Assembly: GCA_947589205.1 (NCBI GenBank)
Contig: CANQCJ010000005.1
Span: forward strand, 1 to 27,787
Origin: an uncultured Ruminococcus sp.
GTDB taxonomy: Bacteria > Bacillota > Clostridia > Oscillospirales > Ruminococcaceae
Reading direction: 5' to 3'
Length of the DNA: 27,787 nucleotides
Part shown: positions 1 to 8,197 of the stretch, piece by piece
Layout: each line of letters opens with the position of its first letter
Numbering within the stretch: the first letter of the stretch is position 1
Translations under genes and position numbers: made by a program
The notes under the pieces: model-generated
The model's database searches: none
Seen by the model: only the letters and a program-made list of their open reading frames with translations
Told to the model about the DNA's origin: nothing

Positions 1-1
1 C

Positions 2-652
2 CGCTTTGAAATGTCGCTTAAAACCGTGCCGGAGCTTAAAGAACGCTATAAGGGCAGGCTGAAGCTGCTTTTCGGCTGCGAGCTCGGTCAGGCGACGCAG
101 GCTCGCGAGGCAGCCGAAAAGGTGTGGGCGGCGCAGGGGCTTGACTTTATTATCGGCTCGCTGCATCAGGTCAGAAAGCACGATGATTTTTATTTTATAA
201 ATCTCGTAAATATGCCGCAGGAGCAGCTCGACAGTCTGCTGATAAGCTACTACGAGGAGCTTTACGAGCTTGCCTGTCAGGCGGACTTTGACGTGCTCGG
301 ACACATAACCTACCCGCTCAGATACATTGTCGGCGAGGCGGGCAGGAGCGTTGATATTTCCTCCTGCGACGAGATCATCGCGGAAATTTTCAAAAAGCTT
401 GTGACACGCGGCAGGGGCATTGAAATAAACACCTCAGGGCTAAGGCAAAAATACGGCAGGACGATGCCGGAGCTTAAATATGTAAAAATGTTCCGTCAAA
501 GCGGCGGAGAGGTGCTGACCCTCGGCTCGGATTCTCACTGCGTAAAGGACTTGGGAAGCGGCATAGAGGTCGGCGCGCATATTGCGGCTGAAGCGGGATT
601 TGAGTATATTTCATACTTTGAAGAACGCAGACCGCAGTTTATAAAGCTCTGA
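2..652 (+). CDS. PHP-domain phosphatase (histidinol-phosphatase-like), 5' end missing
   Basis: The frame is open to the left edge (in-frame codons precede the Met at 11), so only the C-terminal ~216 residues are present. Metal-binding PHP-family motifs are visible: GCELGQ near the start, GSLHQV (His about 52 of the visible Met-initiated part), GHITYP (His about 98) and GSDSH near the C-terminus. PHP proteins of this layout (HisJ/HisK type) hydrolyse phosphate monoesters using a multinuclear metal site. The best match in pattern is histidinol-phosphatase, which acts in histidine biosynthesis, but no other his gene is in the window and a different substrate is possible. It ends eight bases before the -35 box of the next transcript. 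Confidence 0.8.
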   Translation, partial: RFEMSLKTVPELKERYKGRLKLLFGCELGQATQAREAAEKVWAAQGLDFIIGSLHQVRKHDDFYFINLVNMPQEQLDSLLISYYEELYELACQADFDVLGHITYPLRYIVGEAGRSVDISSCDEIIAEIFKKLVTRGRGIEINTSGLRQKYGRTMPELKYVKMFRQSGGEVLTLGSDSHCVKDLGSGIEVGAHIAAEAGFEYISYFEERRPQFIKL

Positions 653-659
653 AAGGCTA

Positions 660-688
660 TTGACTAAAGGTCAAAATAATGATATAAT
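660..688 (+). promoter_or_regulatory. Sigma-A-type promoter of the mrp-like gene
   Basis: TTGACT at 660-665 and TATAAT at 683-688 are separated by 17 bases. The start site would be near 695 and the ATG at 716 follows an AAAGGAAAG ribosome binding site. A small inverted repeat (TTGAC at 660-664, GTCAA at 670-674) overlaps the -35 box and could be an operator, but this is only a possibility. Confidence 0.8.
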
Positions 689-715
689 AAAAAATACGAA
701 AGGAAAGAAATAAAA

Positions 716-1537
716 ATGGAAGAATGCACACATGATTGCTCAAGCTGTTCGCAGAGCTGTTCGGAGGCACAGATGCCGCAGCTTGCACAGCCGCACAGAC
801 TTTCAAATATAAGAAGAACTATCGCCGTTGTAAGCGGCAAGGGCGGCGTCGGAAAATCGCTCGTCACCTCTCTGCTTGCCGTAAGGGCGCAGAGAAGCGG
901 CTATAAAGCCGCGATACTCGACGCGGATATAACCGGTCCGTCGATACCTAAAATGTTCGGCATACACGAAAACGCGACCTCAAACGAGGAAGCGATCTTC
1001 CCCTGCGTAAGCAAAAAGGGCGTGTCGGTAATGTCGCTCAATCTCCTCGTTGAAAACGAGACGGAGCCTGTCATATGGCGCGGACCGGTCATCGCGGGAG
1101 CTGTCACGCAATTCTGGACGGACGTGGCTTGGGGCGATGTGGACTATATGTTCGTAGATATGCCTCCGGGAACGGGCGACGTTCCGCTGACGGTATTTCA
1201 GTCTATCCCGATCGAGGGTATCGTAATAGTCGCTTCTCCGCAGGAGCTTGTTTCGATGATAGTGCAAAAGGCGGTAAAAATGGCGCAGATGATGAATATA
1301 CCCATTCTCGGAATGATAGAGAACATGAGCTATGTAAAATGCCCGCACTGCGACGAGAAAATAAAGCTTTTCGGAGAAAGCAGAACAGACGAGACCGCCG
1401 CAGAGTACGGACTGAACGTTATCGCCAAGCTCCCGCTTATCCCCGAGGTAGCTTCGCTTTGCGATGAGGGAAAAATAGAGGATATAGCGGACGAGGATCT
1501 GCCCGAGGCTGAAGGTATATTCGGAAAAATAAATTAA
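716..1537 (+). CDS. Mrp/NBP35-family Fe-S cluster carrier ATPase
   Basis: This is a 273-residue cytosolic P-loop ATPase of the Mrp/ApbC/NBP35 group, which binds and transfers iron-sulfur clusters to apo-proteins. The deviant Walker A GKGGVGKS lies at residues 41-48. The family segment GPSIPKM follows at about 74-80, and VDMPPGTGD at about 147-155. The CxxC pair (C209, C212) that binds the bridging cluster at the dimer interface is present. The N-terminus carries four cysteines (C4, C8, C11, C15), a compact version of the NBP35 N-terminal cluster site and common in clostridial homologues. It has its own promoter and a good ribosome binding site. The moxR-like gene begins 26 bases downstream, so read-through is plausible. 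Confidence 0.93.
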   Translation: MEECTHDCSSCSQSCSEAQMPQLAQPHRLSNIRRTIAVVSGKGGVGKSLVTSLLAVRAQRSGYKAAILDADITGPSIPKMFGIHENATSNEEAIFPCVSKKGVSVMSLNLLVENETEPVIWRGPVIAGAVTQFWTDVAWGDVDYMFVDMPPGTGDVPLTVFQSIPIEGIVIVASPQELVSMIVQKAVKMAQMMNIPILGMIENMSYVKCPHCDEKIKLFGESRTDETAAEYGLNVIAKLPLIPEVASLCDEGKIEDIADEDLPEAEGIFGKIN

Positions 1538-1563
1538 AGTAATATAAAAAGGGAGATAACCTT

Positions 1564-2538
1564 ATGCAGAACGAATTGACCGATGAGCAGAAGCAAGTGC
1601 TCGAGATGAGCCATAAGGTCATAAACGAGATAAAAAAAGTCGTTATCGGCAAGGACGAGATAATCATAAAGGTCCTGCTTGCGATACTTGCGGGCGGTCA
1701 TGTGCTTATCGAGGATATACCGGGCGTCGGCAAGACGACGCTCGCGCTCGCGCTGTCAAAGGCGCTGTCGCTCGATTATAAGCGCGTGCAGTTTACGCCG
1801 GACGTGCTGCCGACCGATATAACCGGCTTTATGGTGCTTAACAGAGAGACGAATAAATTTGAATTTAAAGCGGGCGCTGCGATGACGAATCTTTTTCTTG
1901 CCGATGAGATAAACCGCACCTCGTCAAAAACGCAGTCCGCGCTGCTGGAGGTAATGGAGGAGGGCAAGGTAACGGTCGACGGCGTTACCTATCCGATGCC
2001 CGACCCGTATATCGTAATAGCGACGCAGAACCCTATCGGTTCTATCGGCACGCAGATGCTTCCCGAATCGCAGATGGACAGATTTATCGTGCGGCTTACC
2101 ATGGGCTATCCGTCGCTTAAAAACGAAGTGGATATGCTAAAATCAAAGCACAGTCACATTTCACCTGACGCGATAACGCCGGTGGCGGACGCGGCTATGC
2201 TTTCAAGGGCGATAAAGATAACCGATGAGATCTACGTTTCCGACCCGATCTTTGAATACATAGCCTCGGTCGCTGCGGCGACGAGAAAACACCCGCTGAT
2301 AAAGCTCGGTCTTTCGCCGAGAGGAACGATAGCCCTGCTTAAAATGACAAAGGCGACGGCTCTGCTAAACGGCAGAATGTTCGCCGTGCCTGACGATATG
2401 CTGTATGCGTTCAAGGAGGTCTGCGCGCACAGGGTGCTACTTAATTCCAAGGCGAGACTTAATTCTGCCGATATAGACACCGTGCTTGCGGATATTATAC
2501 GTTCGGTCTCCGTGCCGAGAGTAAAAAACGGAGCTTAA
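1564..2538 (+). CDS. MoxR-family AAA+ ATPase
   Basis: A 324-residue AAA+ ATPase of the MoxR class, which act as chaperone-like ATPases on envelope or metal-dependent targets. Walker A is DIPGVGKTT (51-59), Walker B LFLADEIN (110-117, D114/E115), sensor 1 VIATQNP (151-157), and the sensor-2 region follows ELSPRG-like LGLSPRG near 247-253. Ribosome binding site GGGAG precedes the ATG. It is the first gene of the classic moxR-DUF58-transglutaminase trio; the DUF58 start lies five bases after its stop, so the genes are co-transcribed. The precise client is unknown, but in this context it is expected to work with the two membrane proteins that follow. Confidence 0.93.
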   Translation: MQNELTDEQKQVLEMSHKVINEIKKVVIGKDEIIIKVLLAILAGGHVLIEDIPGVGKTTLALALSKALSLDYKRVQFTPDVLPTDITGFMVLNRETNKFEFKAGAAMTNLFLADEINRTSSKTQSALLEVMEEGKVTVDGVTYPMPDPYIVIATQNPIGSIGTQMLPESQMDRFIVRLTMGYPSLKNEVDMLKSKHSHISPDAITPVADAAMLSRAIKITDEIYVSDPIFEYIASVAAATRKHPLIKLGLSPRGTIALLKMTKATALLNGRMFAVPDDMLYAFKEVCAHRVLLNSKARLNSADIDTVLADIIRSVSVPRVKNGA

Positions 2539-2543
2539 AGCAA

Positions 2544-3776
2544 ATGATATTTGTTTATGTTTTTTTGCTTATAGCGTCGGCGATGTTCTATGTGCTCTAC
2601 GAGGGAGCGGCTTCGCTTATCATCATGACGTTCACGCTTTTGCTGTCGGCAATTATGTTTTCGGCAAATTTCATCGCTTCAAGAAGGCTGAGGATCTCCC
2701 TTCGGGTAAACGGCAGACAGTTTTTAGCAAACGAGAGCATTCCCGCAAAGCTTATAATAGAAAGCTCGACGGTCATTCCGGTCATGTGCGCCGAGATAAC
2801 GGTAGAATACAAGCTTAGCCATGACGGAGCGCCGGAAAAAATAAAAATAAACACCCCGGTTTTCCCGAAAAACGTACAGACGCTCTCGCTTACCCTTTCC
2901 TCGGGTCATTACGGCATCGTTGAAATGAGAATAGTCAAGGCTAAGGTTTACGACCTGCTTAGAGTCTCGCGCTTCGGGATACCGAAAAAACACTTGGGCG
3001 GGCTTAATATAACGTCACTTATCATGCCCGAGCCGATAGAGCTTGACGTGACGGCGGCGGACTATTCCGACATTTCGGACGAATCGGACAGCTATTCCGA
3101 CACAAAGCCGGGCGACGATCCTTCGGAAATTTTTTCTATACACGAATACGCCGACGGCGACAAATTAAGCAAGATACACTGGAAGCTTACCGCAAAGCAG
3201 GACAAGCTGATGGTAAAGGACTACTCCTACCCGCTTGCGAGCCATTTCTGCATACTCGCCGACACCTTTTCAAATGAAAAGAAAAAAGAACAGCGTTTAA
3301 AGCGGTATGACGCGGCGGTGAGACTGGCGTTCGCGCTGTCGTTTTATTTGCAGGAAAACGCAAAGCAGCATATTTTCTGTTACTTTGACAGCGCGCTTAA
3401 GGCTTTGAAAAAGCACAAGGTCGGCGATGAAGCCGACTGCTTTGAGGCGTGCGCCTCGCTTCTCAGCTGCGCCGTACCCGAAGCCGCGGGACTTGCCGAA
3501 AGAGAGATCGCCGTAATGGACATAGCGTCTCCGCGCTATTCGCACATGGTGGCGGTCTGCGCCGGGTATGATGAAAGGTCGATAATAATGCTCGCAAACA
3601 GCGGCATTTCAAGGAGCTATACGGTGATAGTCTGCGAAAAATCAGCGAGCGGGGAGCAGCCTCAGACGGAGGAGCAGGCTCGGACGAGGGAGATCCTGCT
3701 CGAGCTTGAAAACACAAAAATAATCTGCGTCGGAACAGACGCGCCCGAGAGTGCACTCGGCACACTCGTTCTATGA
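2544..3776 (+). CDS. DUF58 domain membrane protein
   Basis: A 410-residue protein with two N-terminal membrane segments (about 2-20 and 23-44), a beta-rich domain, and the DUF58 signature EYADGDKLSKIHWK at about 201-214, followed by a von Willebrand A-like C-terminal region. DUF58 proteins are almost always encoded next to MoxR ATPases and are thought to form a membrane-associated complex with them. The ribosome binding site is weak (AAAGCAA) and the start is only five bases after the moxR stop, suggesting translational coupling. Its stop codon TGA overlaps an ATG inside a duplicated 17-bp unit (3771-3804). Confidence 0.9.
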   Translation: MIFVYVFLLIASAMFYVLYEGAASLIIMTFTLLLSAIMFSANFIASRRLRISLRVNGRQFLANESIPAKLIIESSTVIPVMCAEITVEYKLSHDGAPEKIKINTPVFPKNVQTLSLTLSSGHYGIVEMRIVKAKVYDLLRVSRFGIPKKHLGGLNITSLIMPEPIELDVTAADYSDISDESDSYSDTKPGDDPSEIFSIHEYADGDKLSKIHWKLTAKQDKLMVKDYSYPLASHFCILADTFSNEKKKEQRLKRYDAAVRLAFALSFYLQENAKQHIFCYFDSALKALKKHKVGDEADCFEACASLLSCAVPEAAGLAEREIAVMDIASPRYSHMVAVCAGYDERSIIMLANSGISRSYTVIVCEKSASGEQPQTEEQARTREILLELENTKIICVGTDAPESALGTLVL

Positions 3777-3804
3777 GAACGAGGGTTCTATGAGAACGAG
3801 GGTT
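3771..3804 (+). repeat. Two tandem copies of a 17-bp unit with chained mini-ORFs
   Basis: CTATGAGAACGAGGGTT occurs at 3771-3787 and again, identically, at 3788-3804. The first copy includes the DUF58 stop codon and completes a palindrome CTCGTTCT-ATG-AGAACGAG (3765-3783). Each unit also encodes ATG AGA ACG AGG GTT CTA/CTG stop (peptide MRTRVL): 3773-3793 and 3790-3810, the second ATG overlapping the first stop. It lies just upstream of the transglutaminase ribosome binding site. Confidence 0.85.
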
Positions 3805-3831
3805 CTGTAAAAAAACAAAAGGAAGCGGCTT

Positions 3832-4668
3832 ATGAAACGAAAAAAGGAGAGAAAAAAGCCGAGAAACGGCATATATTTCCATTCGGATATAGATTTCGCT
3901 TTGAGCGACGACGAATTTCCCGCGACGTATTTTATAAGAGTATTGGTGGCGGCGGCGGCTTCGCTGGCGGCGGTCTTTATGACAGAGAGCTTTCTCGAAA
4001 CGGAATTTATCGTCACGGCTAATGTGCAGATATTTCTCAGCGTGATTTTCACGGCGGTATCGGTCAGGCTGATAAGCTCGCGATTTATTTTTTTCAAGCT
4101 CTTCGGTTCGGGGTATCTGATACTTAACGCCGTGTTTTTGATAAGCAGGACGGAAAGCGCGGTCACGGGAATGCTCTTCGCCGTTTACAGCTATACCAAA
4201 AAAGCGCGCATGAGCATACCGTTTTTTTCAAGCTATGCGTCGCTCAGCACGCAGGAGGACATAAACGCTTGCTTTCTGACGGTGACGTTCCTGCTCGCGC
4301 TGATGATCTCTATCGCGTGCGTCTATAAGACAAATTTCCCGCTGCTGTTTATCTTTACCTTTCCGATATTTGAGCTTGGAGCGTTCTGGGGCTGGGAGCC
4401 TTGGAGCTGGACGATAGGCGGAATGCTGCTTGCGTGGACGACCATGCTGTCGCTCAATCTCATAAATCACACTACAAAGAAGAAAAAAAGCAAAAGCACC
4501 TTTGCGGTCTATCCGAAGAAAAATTCATTTTATCTGACCTCGGACGCCATAAAGCTGAAATTTTTCACGGTGGGCGCGCTTTTTGCGGCTGTTACCGCGA
4601 TGACGGCGTTTTCGTTAAGCGTTATCTTTGCGGGAGCAATTTCCGCCCCGAGAGCTTTCCGCAGCTGA
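3832..4668 (+). CDS. Transglutaminase-like membrane protein, N-terminal part (broken by frameshift)
   Basis: This frame gives 278 residues with a basic cytosolic start (KRKKERKK) and about six hydrophobic membrane segments between residues 36 and 270, matching the N-terminal membrane region of TgpA-like bacterial transglutaminases. The start is supported by AGGAAG eight bases upstream. The frame ends at a TGA at 4666-4668 shortly after the last membrane segment. The continuation, starting ESFPQLRRD, is in the next frame from 4650. Restoring one G in CCCCGAGAG at 4646-4654 would join the two parts into one protein of about 897 residues. The break is therefore one missing base: a true mutation or a sequence error. 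Membership of the moxR-DUF58 operon supports the assignment. Confidence 0.85.
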   Translation: MKRKKERKKPRNGIYFHSDIDFALSDDEFPATYFIRVLVAAAASLAAVFMTESFLETEFIVTANVQIFLSVIFTAVSVRLISSRFIFFKLFGSGYLILNAVFLISRTESAVTGMLFAVYSYTKKARMSIPFFSSYASLSTQEDINACFLTVTFLLALMISIACVYKTNFPLLFIFTFPIFELGAFWGWEPWSWTIGGMLLAWTTMLSLNLINHTTKKKKSKSTFAVYPKKNSFYLTSDAIKLKFFTVGALFAAVTAMTAFSLSVIFAGAISAPRAFRS

Positions 4669-6524
4669 GGCGGGATATTTCGGACGGCTTTGAAAGCATG
4701 ACGAAGCAAATTTCTCAGGGCAGCTCGCTTATCCCGGTAAAATTTCCGGGAAGAAGCAAGATGATTGGCGGCATAAACGGCGGCAGACTGGGGCTTTACG
4801 ACAAGATAACCTTCAGCGGCACGACCGCGCTCAGGGTGACCTCGAGCGAAAAATTCAACGCGCCGATGTATCTTCGCGGCTATGCGGCGGAAAGCTATCA
4901 CGACAATTCGTGGGATCCGATAAAGATAGACGGCGACGTCAAGGACGCCCTCAAAGCTGACAAAGCAGGACAAAGCGTCCTCGATCTCGGCTATAATGCG
5001 ATAAAGGAGCTTTACCCGTTTGAAGGTGACAGAAGCCTTGATATAAAGGTCATAAATGCCGTTTCGGATATTATCTACGCGCCCTACAATGCCGATCTTT
5101 CAGGCTGTGATGAGGTCGGAACGCAAAAATACGACGGTATCGCAAAGGCTAAATCCAAGGATTACAGCTTGAATTACTATTACGAAAACGGCTATGACTG
5201 GGGCAGTATCGTTGACGATACCCGAATGGGATTTTTTGCGGCGTACGGTGAGGTAAGCTTCCAAAACGGCAATATATGGGGCGAAGCTCTGAACGGCTAC
5301 ACCCATGACGAGCAGTTCGCCTATTCGCAGATACCGGACGGTCTTAAAAGCTACGGCGAAAGCGTTTATAACAGAAGCGAATATTTTGAAGTCCCCGAGG
5401 AGATAGATCCGACGATAAGCGCGATAGGCGATTCCATCGGACTCAGCGGCAGCAGCAGCGCGGTCTATAACGCGCAGCTTATCAGGCGTTATTTTGAGCG
5501 CGAGGGATTTTACTACACCAAAGAGCCGGGAGTTACTCCCGAGGGCGAGGATTTTATTCAGTACTTTCTCACCCGTCAGCACAAGGGCTACTGCACCTAT
5601 TACGCTTCGGCGGGGGTAATGCTCATGCGCCATGCGGGTTTCCCCGCGCGTTATGTGGAGGGCTACGTCATAGAACCGTCGCAGTTTGTTTCCTCCGATG
5701 AGTCGATCAGAGTCAGCGACCGCTGCGCCCATGCCTGGTGCGAGGTCTACATAGACGGTCTCGGCTGGTATCCGTTCGAGTTCACCCCCGGCTATGAGCA
5801 GGACAACCCCAATCTGACCGACGAAGAAAAAAATATCGGCAAGCCGGAAAGCTCTTCATCTTCAAGAGCGAACAGCTCGTCAAAAACCGACGGCAGCAGC
5901 TCTCGTTCGCAAAACGGTTCGGGCGCGGACAACACCTCCCGCAGCGGCGATAACAGCTCAAGATCATCATCTGCCGCAAGCGTTTCTCAAGCCGGCGACA
6001 GCTCTCAAGCCGACTCAAACGGCGGCGGTATTTTTGCCGCGAATACGAGCGGCGGTTCGGGCGGCGCAGGCGGCGGAATAAAAATAACCCCCTCGGCAGT
6101 TTACGCATTCGTGCTGATACTGTTTGCGCTGATTTTCTGCGCGGCGGCGGCGGTTCGCAGAAAAACGCGGCTTGCCAAGCTTGAAAAACGTCTCGCGGCA
6201 GACCCCGACACGGCGGTCATCGCCTGTTATCTGAGCTATCTCGAATACATATCGCTTGTCGGGATAAGCTCGGGCGAAAACGTCAGCGACGCGGTGATGG
6301 CGGACAAGCTTTTTGAAAAGCTGAAGTCCTTCGGCGCGAAAAACGCCCGCGATTTCATGCGCCTGTCCGACCTCGCGGTAGCCTCCTACATGAGCGGCGC
6401 TGAAGCCGACGAGCAGGACGCGGAGTTTTCCCGCGGCGCGCTGAACGCGATAAGAAACGCCGTTTATGAACGCCTGTCGTTTTTCAAGCGTTTCGGCGCA
6501 AAATGGATATACAACCTGTATTAA
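4650..6524 (+). CDS. Transglutaminase-like protein, C-terminal part with catalytic domain
   Basis: This is the continuation of the preceding gene in the -1 frame; the first in-frame ATG of the extracellular part is at 4698, and no membrane region precedes it in this frame. The transglutaminase core has the catalytic Cys in GYCTYYAS (codon 5592-5594) and His in CAHAWCEVY (codon 5730-5732), followed by GWYPFEFTPG, where Glu stands at the usual Asp position. A Ser/Gly/Asn-rich linker (about 5845-6080), one membrane segment (about 6090-6150) and a cytosolic C-terminal domain follow. Members are thought to act on cell-surface proteins or peptides as amidases or cross-linking enzymes. Without the membrane anchor of the upstream part this piece would probably not be exported, so the break should inactivate it unless read through. 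Confidence 0.88.
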   Translation, partial: ESFPQLRRDISDGFESMTKQISQGSSLIPVKFPGRSKMIGGINGGRLGLYDKITFSGTTALRVTSSEKFNAPMYLRGYAAESYHDNSWDPIKIDGDVKDALKADKAGQSVLDLGYNAIKELYPFEGDRSLDIKVINAVSDIIYAPYNADLSGCDEVGTQKYDGIAKAKSKDYSLNYYYENGYDWGSIVDDTRMGFFAAYGEVSFQNGNIWGEALNGYTHDEQFAYSQIPDGLKSYGESVYNRSEYFEVPEEIDPTISAIGDSIGLSGSSSAVYNAQLIRRYFEREGFYYTKEPGVTPEGEDFIQYFLTRQHKGYCTYYASAGVMLMRHAGFPARYVEGYVIEPSQFVSSDESIRVSDRCAHAWCEVYIDGLGWYPFEFTPGYEQDNPNLTDEEKNIGKPESSSSSRANSSSKTDGSSSRSQNGSGADNTSRSGDNSSRSSSAASVSQAGDSSQADSNGGGIFAANTSGGSGGAGGGIKITPSAVYAFVLILFALIFCAAAAVRRKTRLAKLEKRLAADPDTAVIACYLSYLEYISLVGISSGENVSDAVMADKLFEKLKSFGAKNARDFMRLSDLAVASYMSGAEADEQDAEFSRGALNAIRNAVYERLSFFKRFGAKWIYNLY

Positions 6525-6529
6525 GCGGC

Positions 6530-6561
6530 AAAAAAAAGAGGAGTGTGTATATACGCTCCTC
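6530..6561. terminator. Bidirectional terminator between convergent operons
   Basis: The stem GAGGAGTG (6538-6545) pairs with CGCTCCTC (6554-6561), with one G-U pair. On the minus strand the stem is followed directly by eight T (A run at 6530-6537), ending the SCIFF transcript immediately after the stop of the 69-residue gene. On the plus strand a shorter T run (6566-6570) follows and could end the moxR operon. Confidence 0.85.
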
Positions 6562-6771
6562 CTACCTTTTTATACCATATTTTTCATAAAACGCATCAAT
6601 ATCCGCCTGCGAGCGGACAAGCTCTGTGTTGAGCAGCTTTTTCGCCTTCGGGTCGAAAAACCCGATAGTTTTTTCCCCGGTGCAGATACTCGATTCTACC
6701 CTTATGCTAAGCCCGGCGCACTCCGGCGGTATGGGGCGCGCTTTACTTTTTTTAGAAAAAAGCCTACTCAT
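6562..6771 (-). CDS. 69-residue protein of unknown function downstream of the SCIFF maturase
   Basis: I do not recognise this protein. It is 69 residues, soluble, with a basic N-terminus (SRLFSKKSKARP), two cysteines (C18, C30), a central stretch SIRVESSICTGEKTIGFFDP and a C-terminus ending FYEKYGIKR. Its ATG overlaps the maturase stop by eight bases (ATGAGTAG), and the terminator sits directly after its own stop, so it is the last gene of the SCIFF transcript and is translationally coupled to the maturase. That layout makes a role connected with the peptide (partner, leader recognition, immunity or delivery) conceivable, but nothing in the sequence proves it. It may also be a conserved lineage protein carried in the operon. 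Confidence 0.72.
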   Translation of the reverse strand: MSRLFSKKSKARPIPPECAGLSIRVESSICTGEKTIGFFDPKAKKLLNTELVRSQADIDAFYEKYGIKR

Positions 6772-8134
6772 TTTCCGCCAGCAGCTTTTCCGCTTTAAGC
6801 GTCAGCGCGCATTCGAGACGCTTTTTTTCTATCTCGCAGGAGAGTCTGTAGGCGTTAAGGATATCCCCCGCGTAAAGATAATTGTTGGCGTTGCAGCCGC
6901 CGCTGCAATAAAATTTCGCCCAGCATTTTTTGCATTCCGGCTTGGAATAAACATGAGCGCGCGCAAAATCGAGCTTCATTTCGGTGTTAAAGGTACCGTC
7001 GTTTATGCTGCCCATTTTGTATTCCTCTATCCCTGCGAACTGGTGGCAGGGGTAAATGCCGCCGTCCGGGGTAACTGCGGCGTATTCGTTGCCGCAGCCG
7101 CAGCCGCGCAGACGTTTTATCGCGCAGGGACCTTGGTCGAGGTCGAGCATAAAGTGGAAGAAATTGATGTGCTTGCCCTGTCCTCTAATCCCGCGCAGCC
7201 TGTCGGCAAGGCGTTCGTATTCGGCGAAGATCTCCGGAAGCTCGCTCTCACTAAGCGCGTATGGCTCTTTTTCATCGGCAATGACCGGCTCTATAGATAT
7301 CTGGTCGAAGCCCTCGTCATATAGGCTCATAATATCGTTTGTAAAATCGAGATTGTATTTTGTGTACGTTCCGCGGACGTAGTATTCCTTGTCTCCGCGC
7401 AGCGCGGCGAATTTTTTGAATTTCGGCATAAAGCTGTCGTAGCTGCCGCTGCCGTCGACGCGCTTTCTCATTCTGTCGTTGATACATTTTCTTCCGTCGA
7501 CTGACAGCACGACATTGTACATTTCCTTGTTAATAAAATCAATTTTTTCATCGTCGAGCAGCAAGCCGTTGGTGGTCACGGTAAAGCGGAATTTTTTATC
7601 TAGCTTTTCCTCTAAGCTCCTTGCATAAAGCACGGTCTGTTTAACGACCTCGAAATTCATGAGCGGCTCGCCGCCGAAGAAATCAACCTCGAGCATACGG
7701 CGGTTGGCGGATTTTTCCACGAGAAAATCTATCGCGCGCTTTGCGGTGTCGAGATCCATGAGCGTCCGACCCTTGCCGTAATCGCCCTTGCCGGCAAAGC
7801 AGTATTCGCAGCGCAGGTTGCAGTCGAGCGCAACGAGCAGGCAGAGAGCCTTTATCGGCGAAGCCACGGCGGTCAGCGCGAATTTTTCATAATCGTCCTC
7901 TGAAAACAGCAGCTTTTGCTCATAAAGCTGATACAGCTCATGGTAGCATTCCTCGATGTCATTTATGTCAAATTCTCCGCTCAGCGCGTCAACTGCGTCC
8001 TGCGGACAATTTTCGCTTAACGGCGGTTGAACAAGGTCGAGAAGCCTGTAGGAAAGCTTGTCGATAACGTGTACCCCGCCGCTGTTTACATCGAGAAGAA
8101 TGTACAGCCCGTTTTGGTAAAATTTATGTATCAT
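6764..8134 (-). CDS. scfB: Radical SAM/SPASM SCIFF peptide maturase (thioether-forming)
   Basis: A 456-residue radical SAM enzyme. The N-terminal ~95 residues resemble the peptide-binding RRE-like region of the family. The AdoMet cluster motif is CNLRCEYC (C105, C109, C112). GGEP follows at 154-157. The SPASM region holds the auxiliary-cluster cysteines C337, C345, C347, C363, C401, C404, C410, C414 and C433. Family members bind three [4Fe-4S] clusters and install Cys-to-Thr thioether bonds in the six-cysteine SCIFF peptide, giving a ranthipeptide. The substrate gene is directly upstream (8198-8341), which makes the call specific. The start ATG is preceded by TTGGAG at a usable distance. A hairpin at 8160-8183 separates it from the peptide gene. 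Confidence 0.96.
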   Translation of the reverse strand: MIHKFYQNGLYILLDVNSGGVHVIDKLSYRLLDLVQPPLSENCPQDAVDALSGEFDINDIEECYHELYQLYEQKLLFSEDDYEKFALTAVASPIKALCLLVALDCNLRCEYCFAGKGDYGKGRTLMDLDTAKRAIDFLVEKSANRRMLEVDFFGGEPLMNFEVVKQTVLYARSLEEKLDKKFRFTVTTNGLLLDDEKIDFINKEMYNVVLSVDGRKCINDRMRKRVDGSGSYDSFMPKFKKFAALRGDKEYYVRGTYTKYNLDFTNDIMSLYDEGFDQISIEPVIADEKEPYALSESELPEIFAEYERLADRLRGIRGQGKHINFFHFMLDLDQGPCAIKRLRGCGCGNEYAAVTPDGGIYPCHQFAGIEEYKMGSINDGTFNTEMKLDFARAHVYSKPECKKCWAKFYCSGGCNANNYLYAGDILNAYRLSCEIEKKRLECALTLKAEKLLAENE

Positions 8135-8159
8135 AAAAATTCAACTCCAAACAAGAAAT

Positions 8160-8183
8160 AAGGGACAAGCGAGCTTGCCCCTT
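8160..8183 (-). terminator. Attenuator-like hairpin between SCIFF peptide and maturase
   Basis: AAGGGGCAAGC (minus strand) pairs with GCTTGTCCCTT with one G-U pair, around a very short loop. The sequence after it (ATTTCTTGTTT) is only moderately T-rich. This looks like a partial terminator or RNA-stabilising stem that would give more peptide mRNA than enzyme mRNA. Confidence 0.6.
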
Positions 8184-8197
8184 CAGCTAAATTCTGA

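Noticed and set aside
3771..3804. CRISPR or longer tandem array
   Set aside because: Just two directly adjacent 17-bp units with no spacers.
4640..4668. Programmed -1 frameshifting in the transglutaminase gene
   Set aside because: No X-XXY-YYZ slippery heptamer at the junction and no convincing downstream pseudoknot; a missing base explains it better.
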